A stretch of 64,000 nucleotides of DNA from Helopsaltes ochotensis (lineage: Eukaryota > Chordata > Aves > Passeriformes > Locustellidae), in contig VXBM01001194.1 in NCBI GenBank assembly GCA_013400155.1, positions 32,250 through 96,249 on the forward strand, given 5' to 3'. Made by a program: the position numbers and the translations under genes. Below, piece after piece: positions 1-12,400 of the stretch. The notes beneath the pieces were generated by a model. It had not been told where the DNA came from. It was given only the letters and a program-made list of their open reading frames with translations, and did not search any database. Positions within the stretch are counted from its first letter, which is position 1, and the number at the start of each line of letters is the position of its first letter.

Positions 1-2369
1 TCACGGGATTGTTTACTTCAGTGACTGCATCCCATTAAGCAGCACCTGTGCCGCCTAATAAATGAAATAAACCACAAAAGATAATGCCCCTATAATTTAA
101 CTTCACAAAATGTCAGAGGACAGAGTTGCACTTGCAGTCTCCCATGGCAGCTCTTATCTCTTACTCTGCTTCCCTGAGGAAGTTGCACACTTGATGGCTG
201 AGCACATTATCTGACAATCCCAGCTGGTGGAGACTGGAAGAAACGTTTTACCAACTTAAAAATTTTTACTCAGTTGCAGCAGGTGAATTGATGGGGAGGA
301 TGTGGTTAGTAACGCCTGCTGCATTTCTCCAGCCCACTCCAGGCAGATCTATCCCAGACATTAGGCAGGCAGGTGCCTCAGGCCCGAGTCCTCCCTTTGG
401 AGGCTTTCTGTCTTACGTGAAATAAAATCCTTAATAAACAAGCAGAAGAAAAACTAAGTGTTTCTCTCTGGGCAGCACAGCTTTACACAGACAAGTAGTC
501 ACAGTGCTGAAATTCAGTACCATTTTCAGCCTCTGCAAGAGGAAGAGCAGGGATGGATGATGTAGTAGCTGCAGATCCAGCACCTTAGCAAGGCAAACTT
601 TCCAGGCGTGCAAGTTCATAGTCACACTTCTCAGAGACCTTACACTGCTTAAATGTAGAAACCTATTTCCCTAACCCTTTCGTCTTGCACGTTCAACTGC
701 ACGTGCTGATGTAGAACTTCAATCATAGATGGCTTTGAGCACCAAAATGAAATGTATTTGAGGCTCTGAGTGTCTGTCCCTCAGAGCGTTAATTAGGTCC
801 CAAACTAGTGCTAAGCTGCATTATTTCAAAAGAACGTCTTTCAATGAGTAAATGATCATATTCACGTATGGTTCTCTTGGTTCCAAAGAGTGCTAATCAC
901 ATGCACATAGCCACGAGCTGAGCAACGTGTAGCGGGTTGGCTGGACTGACTCAACCACGAGATAGTGCTGACTTTGAATGCACTGGTGTGTGTGTGAGTA
1001 CAGGCAGCCGTGTTTGCCTATGAATCACTGCTGATCGGATCAACTACTGATTATTTAAGAGTTGAAAGGAATGCTTAAGGTGGTAATGAAAACTCCTAGA
1101 GATACAGTTTTCTATATCATAACTGATTTTAGCTAATTACTCCTGCCAAAATAATGTTGCAGAACTCTAAGCATTAGCTATAGAGCACATTTTAGAATGA
1201 GATTTGGAAAATTATTTTGATTTTAAGTGAACACTCTCTGCTTCTTTGCAGAGCTTCATTGTTTTAATAAAATCTTACAGACGCAGTCTGGTGTTTATAT
1301 AGATTTGATGCAGCCCATCTGGAGAAGAATGGAACAGAATACAAAAGTTTAGTTTCATCCTGAATCAGGAGAGAAACCATAAACATTTTACAACATTTCC
1401 TAAACAGAATTCCAAAAATTGAGGCTGTAAATATGAAAATGTCCATTTCAAAATATTTCCTTTTCATCTTTTCAAAACATGTCAATGCAGTTTAAATTTT
1501 AACGTCTAAATTGCCAGTGGCACTTTTGTTCTGACATGAACAGATCTTTTCAAAGCAGATGCTTTGGCAGCATTTCCTTAAAATGTTGAATGATGTTTAC
1601 AGATTTGTCTATACTTCTCCAATACCTTGGGTCTCCACATCTCTAACCCTGCAACTAACAAGACTTTCAGCATAGTCCCAGCTTGCTTTGTCCTAGATTT
1701 TGTGATCTGCATTTTTAAATTGAAATCAGATCTTTAGTCTAGGTGGGATGTGATCCATTAACAACTGTCTGAATCAGAAGCAATAATTACGTGGAATTGC
1801 TAAGCCAGAGGAAGAGCCAGTTAAGGCTGTCAGCATGAGGCCAATCTGAAGATAGAGCATAGTGGATGTGCCAGCCGTTTTCTATACCTGCCTAAACTTT
1901 ATTACTTCTACTGATTGTAACATATTCCAGCCTATAGCAGCTCTCCATGAAGGAAAAAAGTATGTAACACTCAGCAAGTCCTAGGAAAGGATGAAGATTT
2001 CTAGCAAGATGGTGAAAGAAAGGGCATTTTTAGATATTTAGAAGCTTGGTGAAGAGGCGAACATGAACTTGGATTTTGTAATGTTTTGACAGCAAAGATC
2101 TGCATGATTTCACCACTAGGTACACCTCCTATTCCACCACTCTGACCTTATTTTGCCTGGATTCCTTTCCAGCCAGCAGTGCTTTCTCTAAGGTCTCACT
2201 GCCTACAGGTCAGCAGGTGCCACGTCTGCCCCTGCATGCTGCCATCAGCCCTACAGTTGGACCTGGTGCTCTCACCCTGCTGATGTGATGGAGCTGAAGA
2301 GAAGGTGGCTACTGGGCATCCTGACAGGGCCAGATAAGTAAAGACAAAAAAAAAAAAAAAAATAAAGTG
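1..2369. other. Intergenic or intronic DNA, no gene seen
   Basis: AT-rich single-copy sequence. Reading frames here are under 100 codons, have no recognisable protein similarity, and are not arranged as exons with splice sites. A few CpGs cluster near 915-1010 next to a short GT run (about 988-998). The last 170 bases are somewhat GC-richer and end in a run of 17 A at 2346-2362. No repeat family is recognised before the LTR at 2376. Confidence 0.7.
2346..2362 (+). repeat. Poly(A) homopolymer, 17 A
   Basis: A run of 17 A is followed by TAAAG, immediately before the 6-bp target duplication of the LTR at 2376. It could be a simple homopolymer or the A-tail of an old retroposed sequence. No recognisable retrogene body lies upstream, so I treat it as a simple repeat. 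Confidence 0.8.
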
Positions 2370-2375
2370 ATGGAC
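2370..2375. repeat. Left target-site duplication ATGGAC
   Basis: Identical to 2715-2720 and directly abutting the LTR's TG terminus. It marks the insertion site of copy 1. Confidence 0.88.
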
Positions 2376-2714
2376 TGTTGCCCTGATTTTTGCAGCCTTT
2401 CTAATGTGTTTCTTAGCTGTTAGAATGGAGTCAGAATCCTCAATGTTTAGGTAGTGCTTTGCCTTTCTCACGCTGGTGTTATCTGTAAGATAGGGTTTGT
2501 TTGGGGAATGGATTAGTAAATATCACATGCCTTTGGATACAAAATTGTACTGTCAGCTGGGCCAGTGGAGATGAGTGGTGTCCACCTTCTCATCCAATCC
2601 CTGGCATGAACCTAAGGTCTATTTAAAAAAGAAAGAATAAACAAAAGGCCCTCTTTTGGGTCCTTCTCCTCATCAAGTGTCCTGTGTGGTTCTTGCTGTG
2701 CTAAACAGTCCACA
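2376..2714 (+). mobile_element. Solo LTR of an endogenous retrovirus, copy 1 (339 bp)
   Basis: The sequence begins TGTTGCCCTG and ends CCACA, giving the canonical 5'-TG...CA-3' retroviral LTR ends. It is flanked by a perfect 6-bp duplication, ATGGAC, at 2370-2375 and 2715-2720. It is homologous, in opposite orientation, to the elements at 28328-28673 and 46550-46896. Those two end at homologous positions and have their own different 6-bp duplications, so the boundaries are well supported. A degenerate TATA-like TATTTAAA lies at 2620-2627 and a poly(A) signal AATAAA at 2636-2641. There is no internal gag, pol or env sequence on either side, so this is a solo LTR left by recombination between the two LTRs of a provirus. 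A 6-bp duplication is typical of class II (ERVK/beta-like) elements; the family assignment is inference. This copy is clearly more diverged than the other two, so it is probably older or from a different subfamily. Confidence 0.9.
2620..2641 (+). promoter_or_regulatory. LTR core: TATA-like box and poly(A) signal
   Basis: TATTTAAA (2620-2627) is followed 8 bases later by AATAAA (2636-2641). It aligns with the better preserved TATA/AATAAA pair of the two other copies. The very close spacing of the two signals is shared by all three and appears to be a family trait. The box is degenerate here, so promoter activity is doubtful. Confidence 0.55.
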
Positions 2715-2720
2715 ATGGAC
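2715..2720. repeat. Right target-site duplication ATGGAC
   Basis: Identical to 2370-2375 and directly abutting the LTR's terminal CA. Confidence 0.88.
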
Positions 2721-5700
2721 TTCTTTCATAGCAGGAATGGACATTGGGATACCTCTCAGTCTATTCTGTAAGGGAGATCTTTTACTAAAAAGGGAGAAAA
2801 AATTGCCTCTCTCATAGGCAGCAGCAGGCCACTTCTTCAGTTGGTATTCTTGTGGGTGGTTACAGGTTGGAGACTGAGATGGGGTGTGAGAAGCAGAGAC
2901 TGTGGACAGACTACAGTCCTGATTTGAGGGCCATATGGGCCATTCTATGTTTCAACAACTGTGATGGCTGTCTTTACACGAAGGCAGAGTAAGAATTTAT
3001 TTTAGTAAGGGGATTTAGGTAGAAGAGAGAGGGATCCATTTAATGAGTTTTAGCAAATATTTTTTTAAGTTTCAAAATATTAGATGTGTTTGTTGAGGCC
3101 AAGTTTTGTCAGTGATTCTATGAGTGGATCTGACCACAAATATAATTTTCTTTTCTTAGAATTTCCCTGTGATTTTCCTTGAACTGATCAGCAGAGTATG
3201 CTGATGTGCTGATCACAGTGATCAAAGCATGGTCCAACACTTCATTTATCTGTAGATCTGTGGATCACTTTGAGGAGCTGCTCTGCTGGCCGTGATTCTT
3301 CTTGAAAGGAATTAGGCAAGTATAATTGCTTGCTTTCTCCTTTACAGCAATGGGACAATCCCGCCAAATTGTTTGGTTCTGTGAATGGCTTCATCATATT
3401 TTTGGGTGCCATTACACATTCCTGCAAGCTTCACCATTTTGAAGCTTATTTGTGGTTCTCTTAGCTGATGTGGTGCTAGAGGGCAACTTCTAGGTGTTAA
3501 AAGCTGGAGAACAGTAGACAACGTGATTCTCCTGCCCTGGGAGTGGCTCAGGCTGAGCAGCAGTGGTTCAACTTGGGTGTCTTCAGCAATGTCAGATGAG
3601 GAGCACGACTTGCTAACCAGCCTTGTGGCAAAAGGCTGCCATTATTTTCATTGTCTTAATGAAATTTATCTGACCAGTAGGGTACTATAACAAGGAAGTC
3701 TCTATTCCCAAAGAATGGCTATGACAGGATCTGCTTCCTTATACTCTGGTATCTGGTATCCTGATATGCCTTAAAACCAGGTACACTGGGGAATTCCTCA
3801 TTGTTGTGGAAACCACCTGTGGGCTGCAACATTCCGTAGATTTTAGACCTGAGTCGCCTCCACATGAAAGTAGCAGAAATTTCTTCTACAAATGAGATTG
3901 CAGAAATGGGAGGTTTGGATTATTTCTGGAAAAGGATCACCCTAACCTATAGCATAAAAGACCGTTTTAAATAAAGAAACCAGTTACCGTATGCATAGAG
4001 TTACTTACATCCAAGATTTTCAGGCTTTATCCATGAGTATCACCACACTGCACATTGATGAATAAGTCAAAACAGACCTAGATTTTTGACAGTGGCCCCT
4101 ATTTTCTTTTTCAACTGACAAACAATGCTACATATATTTTCACAGAATGTGAAATCTCTTGAAACATAGAGAGGAAATCTGTTTTCTGCTTAAAATTCAT
4201 TGTTAATAAACACTTAATTAGCTTCATACTGGAAGTTTTAGTCATAGAAAATTAATGTCCTTTAGCAATGAAGTTGAATAATAAGTTGAAACAATAAGTT
4301 GAAACAGCTTCTTCGTAGTAAAATGTAAAAAACCTATATCCTGATTCTTCAAATAACTTCTCCAAAGTTTGGTGCTCATTTTTTTTTTCCCACTCGTGCT
4401 GCAGAGGTCTGTGTTATACTAACTTGATTCTTTTTTCTTAGGGATAAGTATTTGCTAATTGGAACTGCTTTGCTGATATCCATACTCTTACTGGTTTATA
4501 GTCTATCAAGGGGTCTAGAGAGCTAAAGAAAGAAAAAATTAAATCATGTTTTCAAGTAGAGAAGCATCTTCATTAAAAAGCAAGATAAAAGGATTGAAAA
4601 CAGATTGTAAAAGCAGTCCAGTTAAATATTTTCAGTCATGTCAATTTTGAATTTCCAGAATAGGGACTGAGCAGATTGGCTTTATACCATAGGCTATTAG
4701 AAGTACACATAAACTTAATAATATTCAGATATTGAGTAAAGTAATTGTTTACATATGCTTACTGAGAAAGCATAATCATAATGTGAATCTAAGAGATAAA
4801 TAGAAAGCATATATTTGAAAATCCTACTAGTAAATTATTCTTGCCAAAACGCCCCTATAGCTGGTGTATATAGATCCCTGTAGCTGCAAATATACAGGTG
4901 AGAAAGGACATGTGGAGAAGGAGAGTTGCAAGGAAGAGTCACAGAAGTCTGTCACTATGCACAGTCCTGGAAGTCCAGCACATAAGGAAATCCTCTGCAC
5001 TTGGTAAAATCTACTTACGTACTGCCCATGATAAATAACTCAACAGAGACTGTAATACTTACACCAGGGCTGTAGCAAATCAGGACAAAGGGAACACACT
5101 AACTGAAGATAGATGGAACAGCTGAGTTGGCTCGGGTAAGAAGCAGGGACTTAAGTTCAAAGTAAAGGAAGAAAAAGGAAGTTGTCATTTTTTGAACACA
5201 GAAAGCTAACAGAATGATGTTTTAAGCAGGGAAATCTCATGGGGAATTTAAGCCAGTCCTGCAAGCTGGATTTATTTTCAGCTCTGGGTCAGCACTCAGA
5301 TGATGGGGTCTTGCTGCATAGGACAAACACTTCTGAAAGCTTAAATATTCTTGAAAAAGAAGTTAAGGACTAGAAAGAAATTTAGCTCTCATACTACAAC
5401 CAAAATTGTCTTTATACATTTCTTTTAATTCAGTCTCCTTTCCCTCTCTCCCCACCCCCCCCGCACAATCTTCTAGGTCTATAAAGAAATAAAGCATTAA
5501 CTGAAGATTTATTGAATATCTGAAGAGCCATAGAATGTACAGAGGCCTTGTCCATACAGACTCCCACAACATCTGGTTCTTACTTGCTGAGAACTAACAA
5601 ATATCTGGGTGCCAAAGGCATGGAGTAACCACAAACCCCCTTAAACTGCCTTTGAATGAAGTGTCAAGAAATGATCTGGTCAATTGCCAGTGCTGGTGGT

Positions 5701-5846
5701 GCTTATAAACATGGAATATTTGTAAAGTCAGTTTCTCCAAGACCAAAAGACAGCAAAAGGGAAGTCCTGAGATAGTACAGGCTTCATGCTTTCAAGTTCT
5801 TTTTAAAATTTTCCTAAAAGAACTACCTTGCAACCTGAATTGAAGC
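2721..5846. other. Intergenic or intronic DNA, no gene seen
   Basis: AT-rich single-copy DNA with no recognisable repeat or gene. Around 3180-3230 the tetramer TGATC recurs several times within about 45 bases. A short C-run occurs at about 5452-5462. Nothing else stands out. Confidence 0.65.
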
Positions 5847-5913
5847 AAAAAACCAAAAAAACCCAAAAAACCAAACCAAACCAAACCAAACCAAAAAACA
5901 AACCAAAAAACAA
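5847..5913 (+). repeat. A-rich (AAACC)n simple repeat
   Basis: Imperfect tandem repeat of AAACC and A-rich variants, with four consecutive CCAAA units in the centre (about 5871-5892). It looks like an ordinary microsatellite-like expansion. Confidence 0.85.
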
Positions 5914-8300
5914 CTAGAAAACTGTAGAATCTAGTTTGAAATGTCTTTAATTTTCCATATGGAATCTTGATATGAATATAAAATATAATCTGGTTTCAAG
6001 TAGGTTAATTGAAAGAAACAAAGAAATCAAGGAAAAGTACATGGATCCATTTTATTCTTGTGACCACAATGCTTATTCTACCTTTGAGTACTTAGAAAAG
6101 AAAATAGTTGAGAGAACAAATATAATCTAATGTGTGACCAGAAAAGCAAAGCAATGAAAAAGAATGGAAATCTGCTTTTAATCCTGATTAAGAAATGTAT
6201 AAATTGGAATAATACACCTCAGAATTACAGGACAGAATATTTGTTTCCTAGTAATCAGATAATTAACCATGAACCCATGAAGAGGATGTATGTGAATGTT
6301 AATGTGCATGTATTTACTGGGAGAAGGGAAACAATAATGGGATACCGAAGTGAAGCAGGGAAACAACTGACTCATCCACTTGGTGGCTTTTATGTAGAAA
6401 AGGAAAGCATAAAATCATAGAAGTAGTTTTGTTCTATTATTTTTCTTGAAAATGTATTATTTTGAAAGCTTGGAACTCGGGGAGGAAGGACTAAATGCTT
6501 TTCAGAGAGTTAGAGGGCTACTTGAGAAAATTAATTTTGAGCTGGATGGTATATTTAGTCCAAAAATACTATGAGATTATCAGCTTCTAACAGAAAGAAA
6601 ACTTCACTTGACTTCAGATGCAGATTGTATACCAACACTAAATATATGGCTTCAAATGTACATTTAATGTCACTATAAGATGCATATAAATGTTTTTTAA
6701 AAATCTAAATACTGAACATTGCTATTGGTGTCAATAATGCAAATAATCACTGTGTGGTAATGGTGGTCATAATATAGTTGAACTATTCACGTATTAGACA
6801 CAAAGTCTATTCCTAAGACTCTTCAGCATAAAATTTCTCAAGATGTTACTAGCAGATTGAGAGATGGATTATAGAGTGATCAGAAAAAAGTTGGAAGAGA
6901 ATCAAAAGATAGACAGTATCTTTAGTAGGTGGCTTACTTTATTGATAGCTGTAGTTCATAATTAACAAGAATTATCATTAAAACCACTGAATTTTCATTT
7001 GGAAGTCTAGTCAATTAATTCTTCCTCAAATGTTGTGTTTTGAACAAGTAAAACAAAATGAAATACTTCATATGAAAAAATTCTATCTTTCCAAATCAAT
7101 GACTTTCTTACAGGAACTATAAGTAAGATTTCTATGTTTTCCCACAAGAAGAAAAAGAACCCCTTATAGTCTTTTACTACAGTACAAGATTCCTTCTGAA
7201 CAAATACCATGGTGAATAAGAGGAATCAGTAGACTACAAGGTATTACAAAATGTTTCTATGAATACTGATCCAACATGAAAATGAATGGAGTAGTTTAAA
7301 CTACAATGCTACTATTTTGTTTTTGCCTGAGAATTCAAAATGAATGTCTATGATCATAAATACGGATATATTATACATCCAGACTATGTTCTGAAAACAT
7401 TTTCAGAATACTTTCTCCGTTAAATATTTTTGGATTTCAGTTTCTTGACATGAATCAATTAAAAGACATTTCAAAGTTATAGAATATTCACTGAATTTAA
7501 AATATTTATATTTATTATTTTAAGGAAAAAAATTAAAATTTTAGGCATTAATCAAAGACAAAACCACATTAATGATTCAGAAAATTCCTATCTTCTATGG
7601 CCAGAAGGTATTGCCACATAAAAAATGCAAAGCAAAGGTACAATGACCTTTAGATCTCTCCCCAGGATCAAATATAAATTCATCCTATATTAATATTTCA
7701 CATGGCTACAAAAGAGAGAAATGTGTTATTTTTCCGTATGAAGATACTGGAATGCCAGACTGTAAGACAATTTATGGCTAGGAGGAGGATCTAAGGAAGC
7801 TCCATCCCAGGAACACCTGCATGCAGGAAGGGTGATAACACACACTCCTCCTGGGCTCATCAACTCTTGCTGTTCTTCAGTCACTCCCCACTGACCCGGG
7901 TAAACCACGGCAGGGACTTTCAGAACTCTCATGGCTGCTGCCCCTCTTAACATCACTCTTAATTTTCCCCTTAAATTGGCCTTTTCCTCCTCTTAGTTTG
8001 TAGGGTTCCCTTTAGGCTCAGATGTTACTTTTCATTCACTCTGGAAAAGCGCAATGAGCAAGATGGCAATGATTTAATCACTCGGCAGTGATTAAAGATC
8101 AGAGAATGGTTGAGGGACACAGCATTGAAAAGGGTGGGCTCTGGCCAAGCAAGCTGAGCAGACTGGAGCTGAACAGAGGTGTTTGGAAAACAAGATCTGT
8201 GTGGAATTATACAGCTAAGCAATTGCTATCCAGAGGAAAATGACATAACAAGAACTGTCAATGAATAATTAAAGGCACGTCATAAAGTAGGCCATATTTT

Positions 8301-8312
8301 TTGATTAATCAA
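8301..8312. promoter_or_regulatory. Perfect 12-bp AT-rich palindrome with TCF/LEF-like site
   Basis: TTGATTAATCAA is a perfect palindrome, and its right half runs into ATCAAAG, which matches the TCF/LEF consensus. Homeodomain-type ATTA cores are included. This could be a factor-binding site or chance in AT-rich DNA; the sequence alone cannot decide. Confidence 0.2.
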
Positions 8313-9317
8313 AGACAACTAAGGAACTCATTTAACATGCAGAGGGGAAAATTTAGGTTACACATTAGGAAAGACTGCATAAGATTTGAAAAAAAATAAG
8401 AATTCATATACAAACCAGAGTGTGCCATCACGAGCTTAAGGTGAAAAACCATTCAAGAAGTCATAATTTCTTTGGAGTTGTTTAGAAATAACTAAACAAT
8501 CGCTGGGCTTTATAAGAGAAAGTATCAGGTGACCCCTAGAGGTCATCTCCAGACTGAGCAACTCTGCAGCTGCAATCTCCTCTGGCTTTTGTTAAAAGGC
8601 AACAAAAACATGAAACTGATTAATACGTTTGTACTGTATACAATAACACTGTATTTTAACCACCTCCTGGGTACTTCAGACATCTGCATACTATGCATGC
8701 AAACCATTACTTTTCATAAATGATTTGCCTCAAATAGTGTTAGATTAAGGATGTTAGTGTAACCTTATAATATAAACAGAAAGTGATTTATAGGCATGAG
8801 TGAATAATAAGCACAGTGAAAAGCCTGACTATGAAAGAACACATTATTTTTTTCAGTAGCAACGTTTTAAAAGCTGGTGTAGAAATCAAGTCTAAAGTGT
8901 TGTAACATTGAATTCCGCACGACAGAGACTACTTAGTCCCCAATATTATAATTTGCATTGTGGTGAGACAAGTACTGCCAGCATGGTGCAAAGTCCAGTG
9001 CCTGGCAAATGACATTTTATGTTGCATATTTTCATCCATTAAAAAATATTTCCAAGAAATTACTTTTTTGTTTCTTCCATTTCATAATCCTGTATTTGGA
9101 GATCCTTGAAATTTCTTACTTATTTCTAATGAGCTTTTGTGTACAGTGGGACTACACTGTTTTCTTTCTAAATGCTGTTTGTTCTGCCCAACTATGTATT
9201 AGTCAGGGACAAATTTAGCAATCACATTTTGTCAAGGTAAAATCTTGTAGATGCTTCAACTCATTATTTTAAAATAGCATTCATAATTACCTATTCAAAT
9301 TATTTCTTGAATTTAGC

Positions 9318-9411
9318 ACGGTATTCTGCAAAGGCCAGGCGGGCTGTTAATTAGCTGTTAATTAATCTGAATGTGACAGCTTTAATGCATAGGTTTCTAG
9401 CATTGCATTGT
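9318..9411. promoter_or_regulatory. Candidate conserved regulatory element (homeodomain-site cluster)
   Basis: The 11-mer GCTGTTAATTA occurs twice head to tail at 9343-9353 and 9354-9364. It is followed within 20 bases by TGACAG (a TALE/MEIS-type core) and by TTTAATGCAT. Clustered TAAT cores plus TGACAG are typical of developmental enhancers in vertebrate gene deserts. No conservation data are available here, so this is inference from motif density. Confidence 0.25.
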
Positions 9412-12400
9412 ATGTATATGCATGGTACCTACATCAGTAGGAAAGTAGAAAGGGTCTCAATTGTAAAAGTGTCAGTAAATGAAGATGTGACATAATACTC
9501 TATCCATTCATTTGTGATGAGGCAAACAGGTATAGAGGAGGGTGGATTGTTTAGAAAATTCAATTGACTGCCTTGAGGGAAACATAAGCAAGGCAGCCCA
9601 ACCAGATCATTTTAGATTTTTGTTACCAAAATTCTGCCACTTTATCAAGTATCAGAGTTTAGCTCACTGTATGATTGATTCACCTGTTTTATGACAGTTT
9701 TTAATATCAGAATTATAGATCTATAATTAATGTTTTAATACTGTATCTGTTTTAATGACACCAGTACATAACAACAAACTACAAACTCCAAGCACAGAAA
9801 AATGTAACTCCTTGGTAATCATGCTCCTGGAAAGTTTAGCCTGAACTGTTTTTGGCTCCACAGCCTGAACTCTACCCACAGCTTTGGGGTTCAATACAGC
9901 CCCACCTAGAGCAGTCAAAGGGGTTTGAGCTGCTTTTTGTACAAGTTTCTCTCATCCATTCTATTGCTTTCTTGTTTCAGGTGAAATGCTGCAAAATACC
10001 AACAAGATTGAGCCTGTTCCTGAATGGATACTGCTTTTTTTTGGTAGTCAGCAGAACCTGGGCAGGCCAGAAAGAGATCATGATTAAGTTTTTTTTTTCC
10101 CTTGGTAGCACATAATTTTGATAGTTATTTTTACATTAGAATATAGGAAGATTCACTCCTTACAATTTTCATCTTCACCTATGAATCCATAAAGCAATGG
10201 CAGGTGGTGATAATGAAACACGAGCTTTCAGGGTGTCAAGAAAGGTAGCTCTAAGATAATCAGCATTTTCCAGTTGTTTTCCAATCTGGTGCAAGAAATC
10301 AAGCAGTTTACTATTGATACAGGAAGTTTTGTTGTTAATGAATAAACCTATATTTTGTAACATTTAAATAATGGATACATCAACAGATATTTACTCAAAT
10401 AAAGCACCATATTCTATCAAATGACTTACATATTTTAAAAGCCCAAATAAATTTTAATAATATATTTTCCTCAGCTAAAATAACTTAACAAAAGGCAATC
10501 CTAAATAAACATCTTGGGGGGCTCAAATAGAAAATTTCAGTTACATTTGTAATACTTTAAAATATGGAACTATATTTTTATCATTCTTTCTCAAGATATC
10601 TTGCATTTTTTCCAGATGCACAATACTACAGATCTCAGTAAATGAAGAATACTGGAATTACAGAACAGAATAAAATTATTCCTTACCAATCTGGAACCTA
10701 GTATAGTGATTAAAGGAAGTGGGCCATGCCACAGGAGCAACCTACCACAACTATGAAATTATTCAAAAGCAAAACATTTAAGTCTGAGCCTAGAGAGGAA
10801 CAGAGTCTTCTGGATAAAAATAGAGTGGAAAATATGCTAACGACTCTGTAAAGATGCTCAATCTGGTTTTGGTACACAATTAAGGTGAAAATAACTTGTT
10901 CCTACAAAACTAGTTATTTTCCTCTTCACTTCACTTTAAAAGCTACTGCTCTCTTGGGATATTGTAGAAATTAATTCAGCTTTACTATTTTTGTATACCA
11001 TTCTATAAAAACACAAACTGTTGCATTATCTGTAATTATTTTTTGTTATCTATTTTTGCATAATCAGCAGTCGCATAAATCAACATCTCTAAATTTTCTC
11101 TTCCTTGTGCAGCAGGTGATACAGTAATCACCAGAATGAAATATAATGTATATATAATGTATATTATTGCGTGAAACCTCAGGTTAACTTCTGCCACCAA
11201 TATGTTCAAACCTAACTATAATAGCTCAATTCCAGAATTAGAGTTCTCATATGGAAAACTTTTGCTGGAGTTTTGAAAATATAAAATAAAGTATCTTCCA
11301 TTACCTTTTTTAGATAAATGGAAGCACAGTAATCTTTCAAACTTGAAAAAACTGATTTGCTACTCTATATTTTTCATATTCCAGGAGAAAAATTAAGTTT
11401 CTTTTGGACCTTTCCCTGTATTCTTTGGTAGCTATATTACAAGACTGTCTAGTGGCAGACTTCACACATTTCTCTAGTTAGGCCTATTTCCAAACAAGCA
11501 AAAAACCCCCAAATCTGTAACCAAATAAAATAGTCTATTGTATTTCAGTGACATACCAGTATATTTACAGCTACCTATCTATTGTACTGAGTAAAAAAAG
11601 AAATAAAGAAAAGGATGACAGCATTAGGATAAGATTGTGTCTGAATGAAAAATGTGTGGTCAGCAAGGCATACTTTAAATTACATCTTAAGCAGTAAGAG
11701 CAGCAGCAAGCGCTGGTAACATTGCCTGACTCTAAGCTCTGAGCAAAGACTTGCCAAGAGCAAGAAGTCCAGCCTGGGGCTGGGGTGATCTTCATGAACC
11801 AGAAGACTGACTTACCTGGAAGTAAATAAACCCGAAAGGGAAACTGGATGATTCAGTTTCATGGAAATACTTTGGTTTATCAGGTTTGGATTTAAAAAGG
11901 CAATCACAGTAAACACCTGATGTTCTTTTTCTCCAGGCAAGATTGCTGAGGAAAAAATTCTTCAGATCACTTAAGTAATTGATCTTATGGTTCTCCAGTG
12001 AAGACCAGGTTTGAGATAAGAAAAGAAGAAAATCTTCCACTGAGAATGAACTACGAGTAGGATGTTTTCCTGAAAAAGCAGTTTGTGATTCTGGCGGGAA
12101 GACTGGACCAGTAGGCCATCTTTTGTAGTAGTAGTGATTTTATTTAATCAAGTAGGACATTTTGTGTAGTTACAGTGTAAAACATTTGATGTGTGTTAAA
12201 CAAGGAGGAACTCCCCAGGTCATCTAAATGAGTGTTAACTGAGAATCATTTTCTTACAGCTCAGTCAGCTGTTCACTTCTGCCTGTCTGTGCTGAAAATG
12301 TCCCTTGGCTGACAAGTATCTGAACATAGTTGGTCCTGGAAATGGTGACTCAATCCCAAGCCCCTGTCACATCTTTCTTAGGGCTATAGAGCATTGATTT

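Noticed and set aside
2346..2362. A17 run read as the tail of a processed pseudogene just before the LTR
   Set aside because: No gene-like sequence lies upstream and no flanking duplication could be found.
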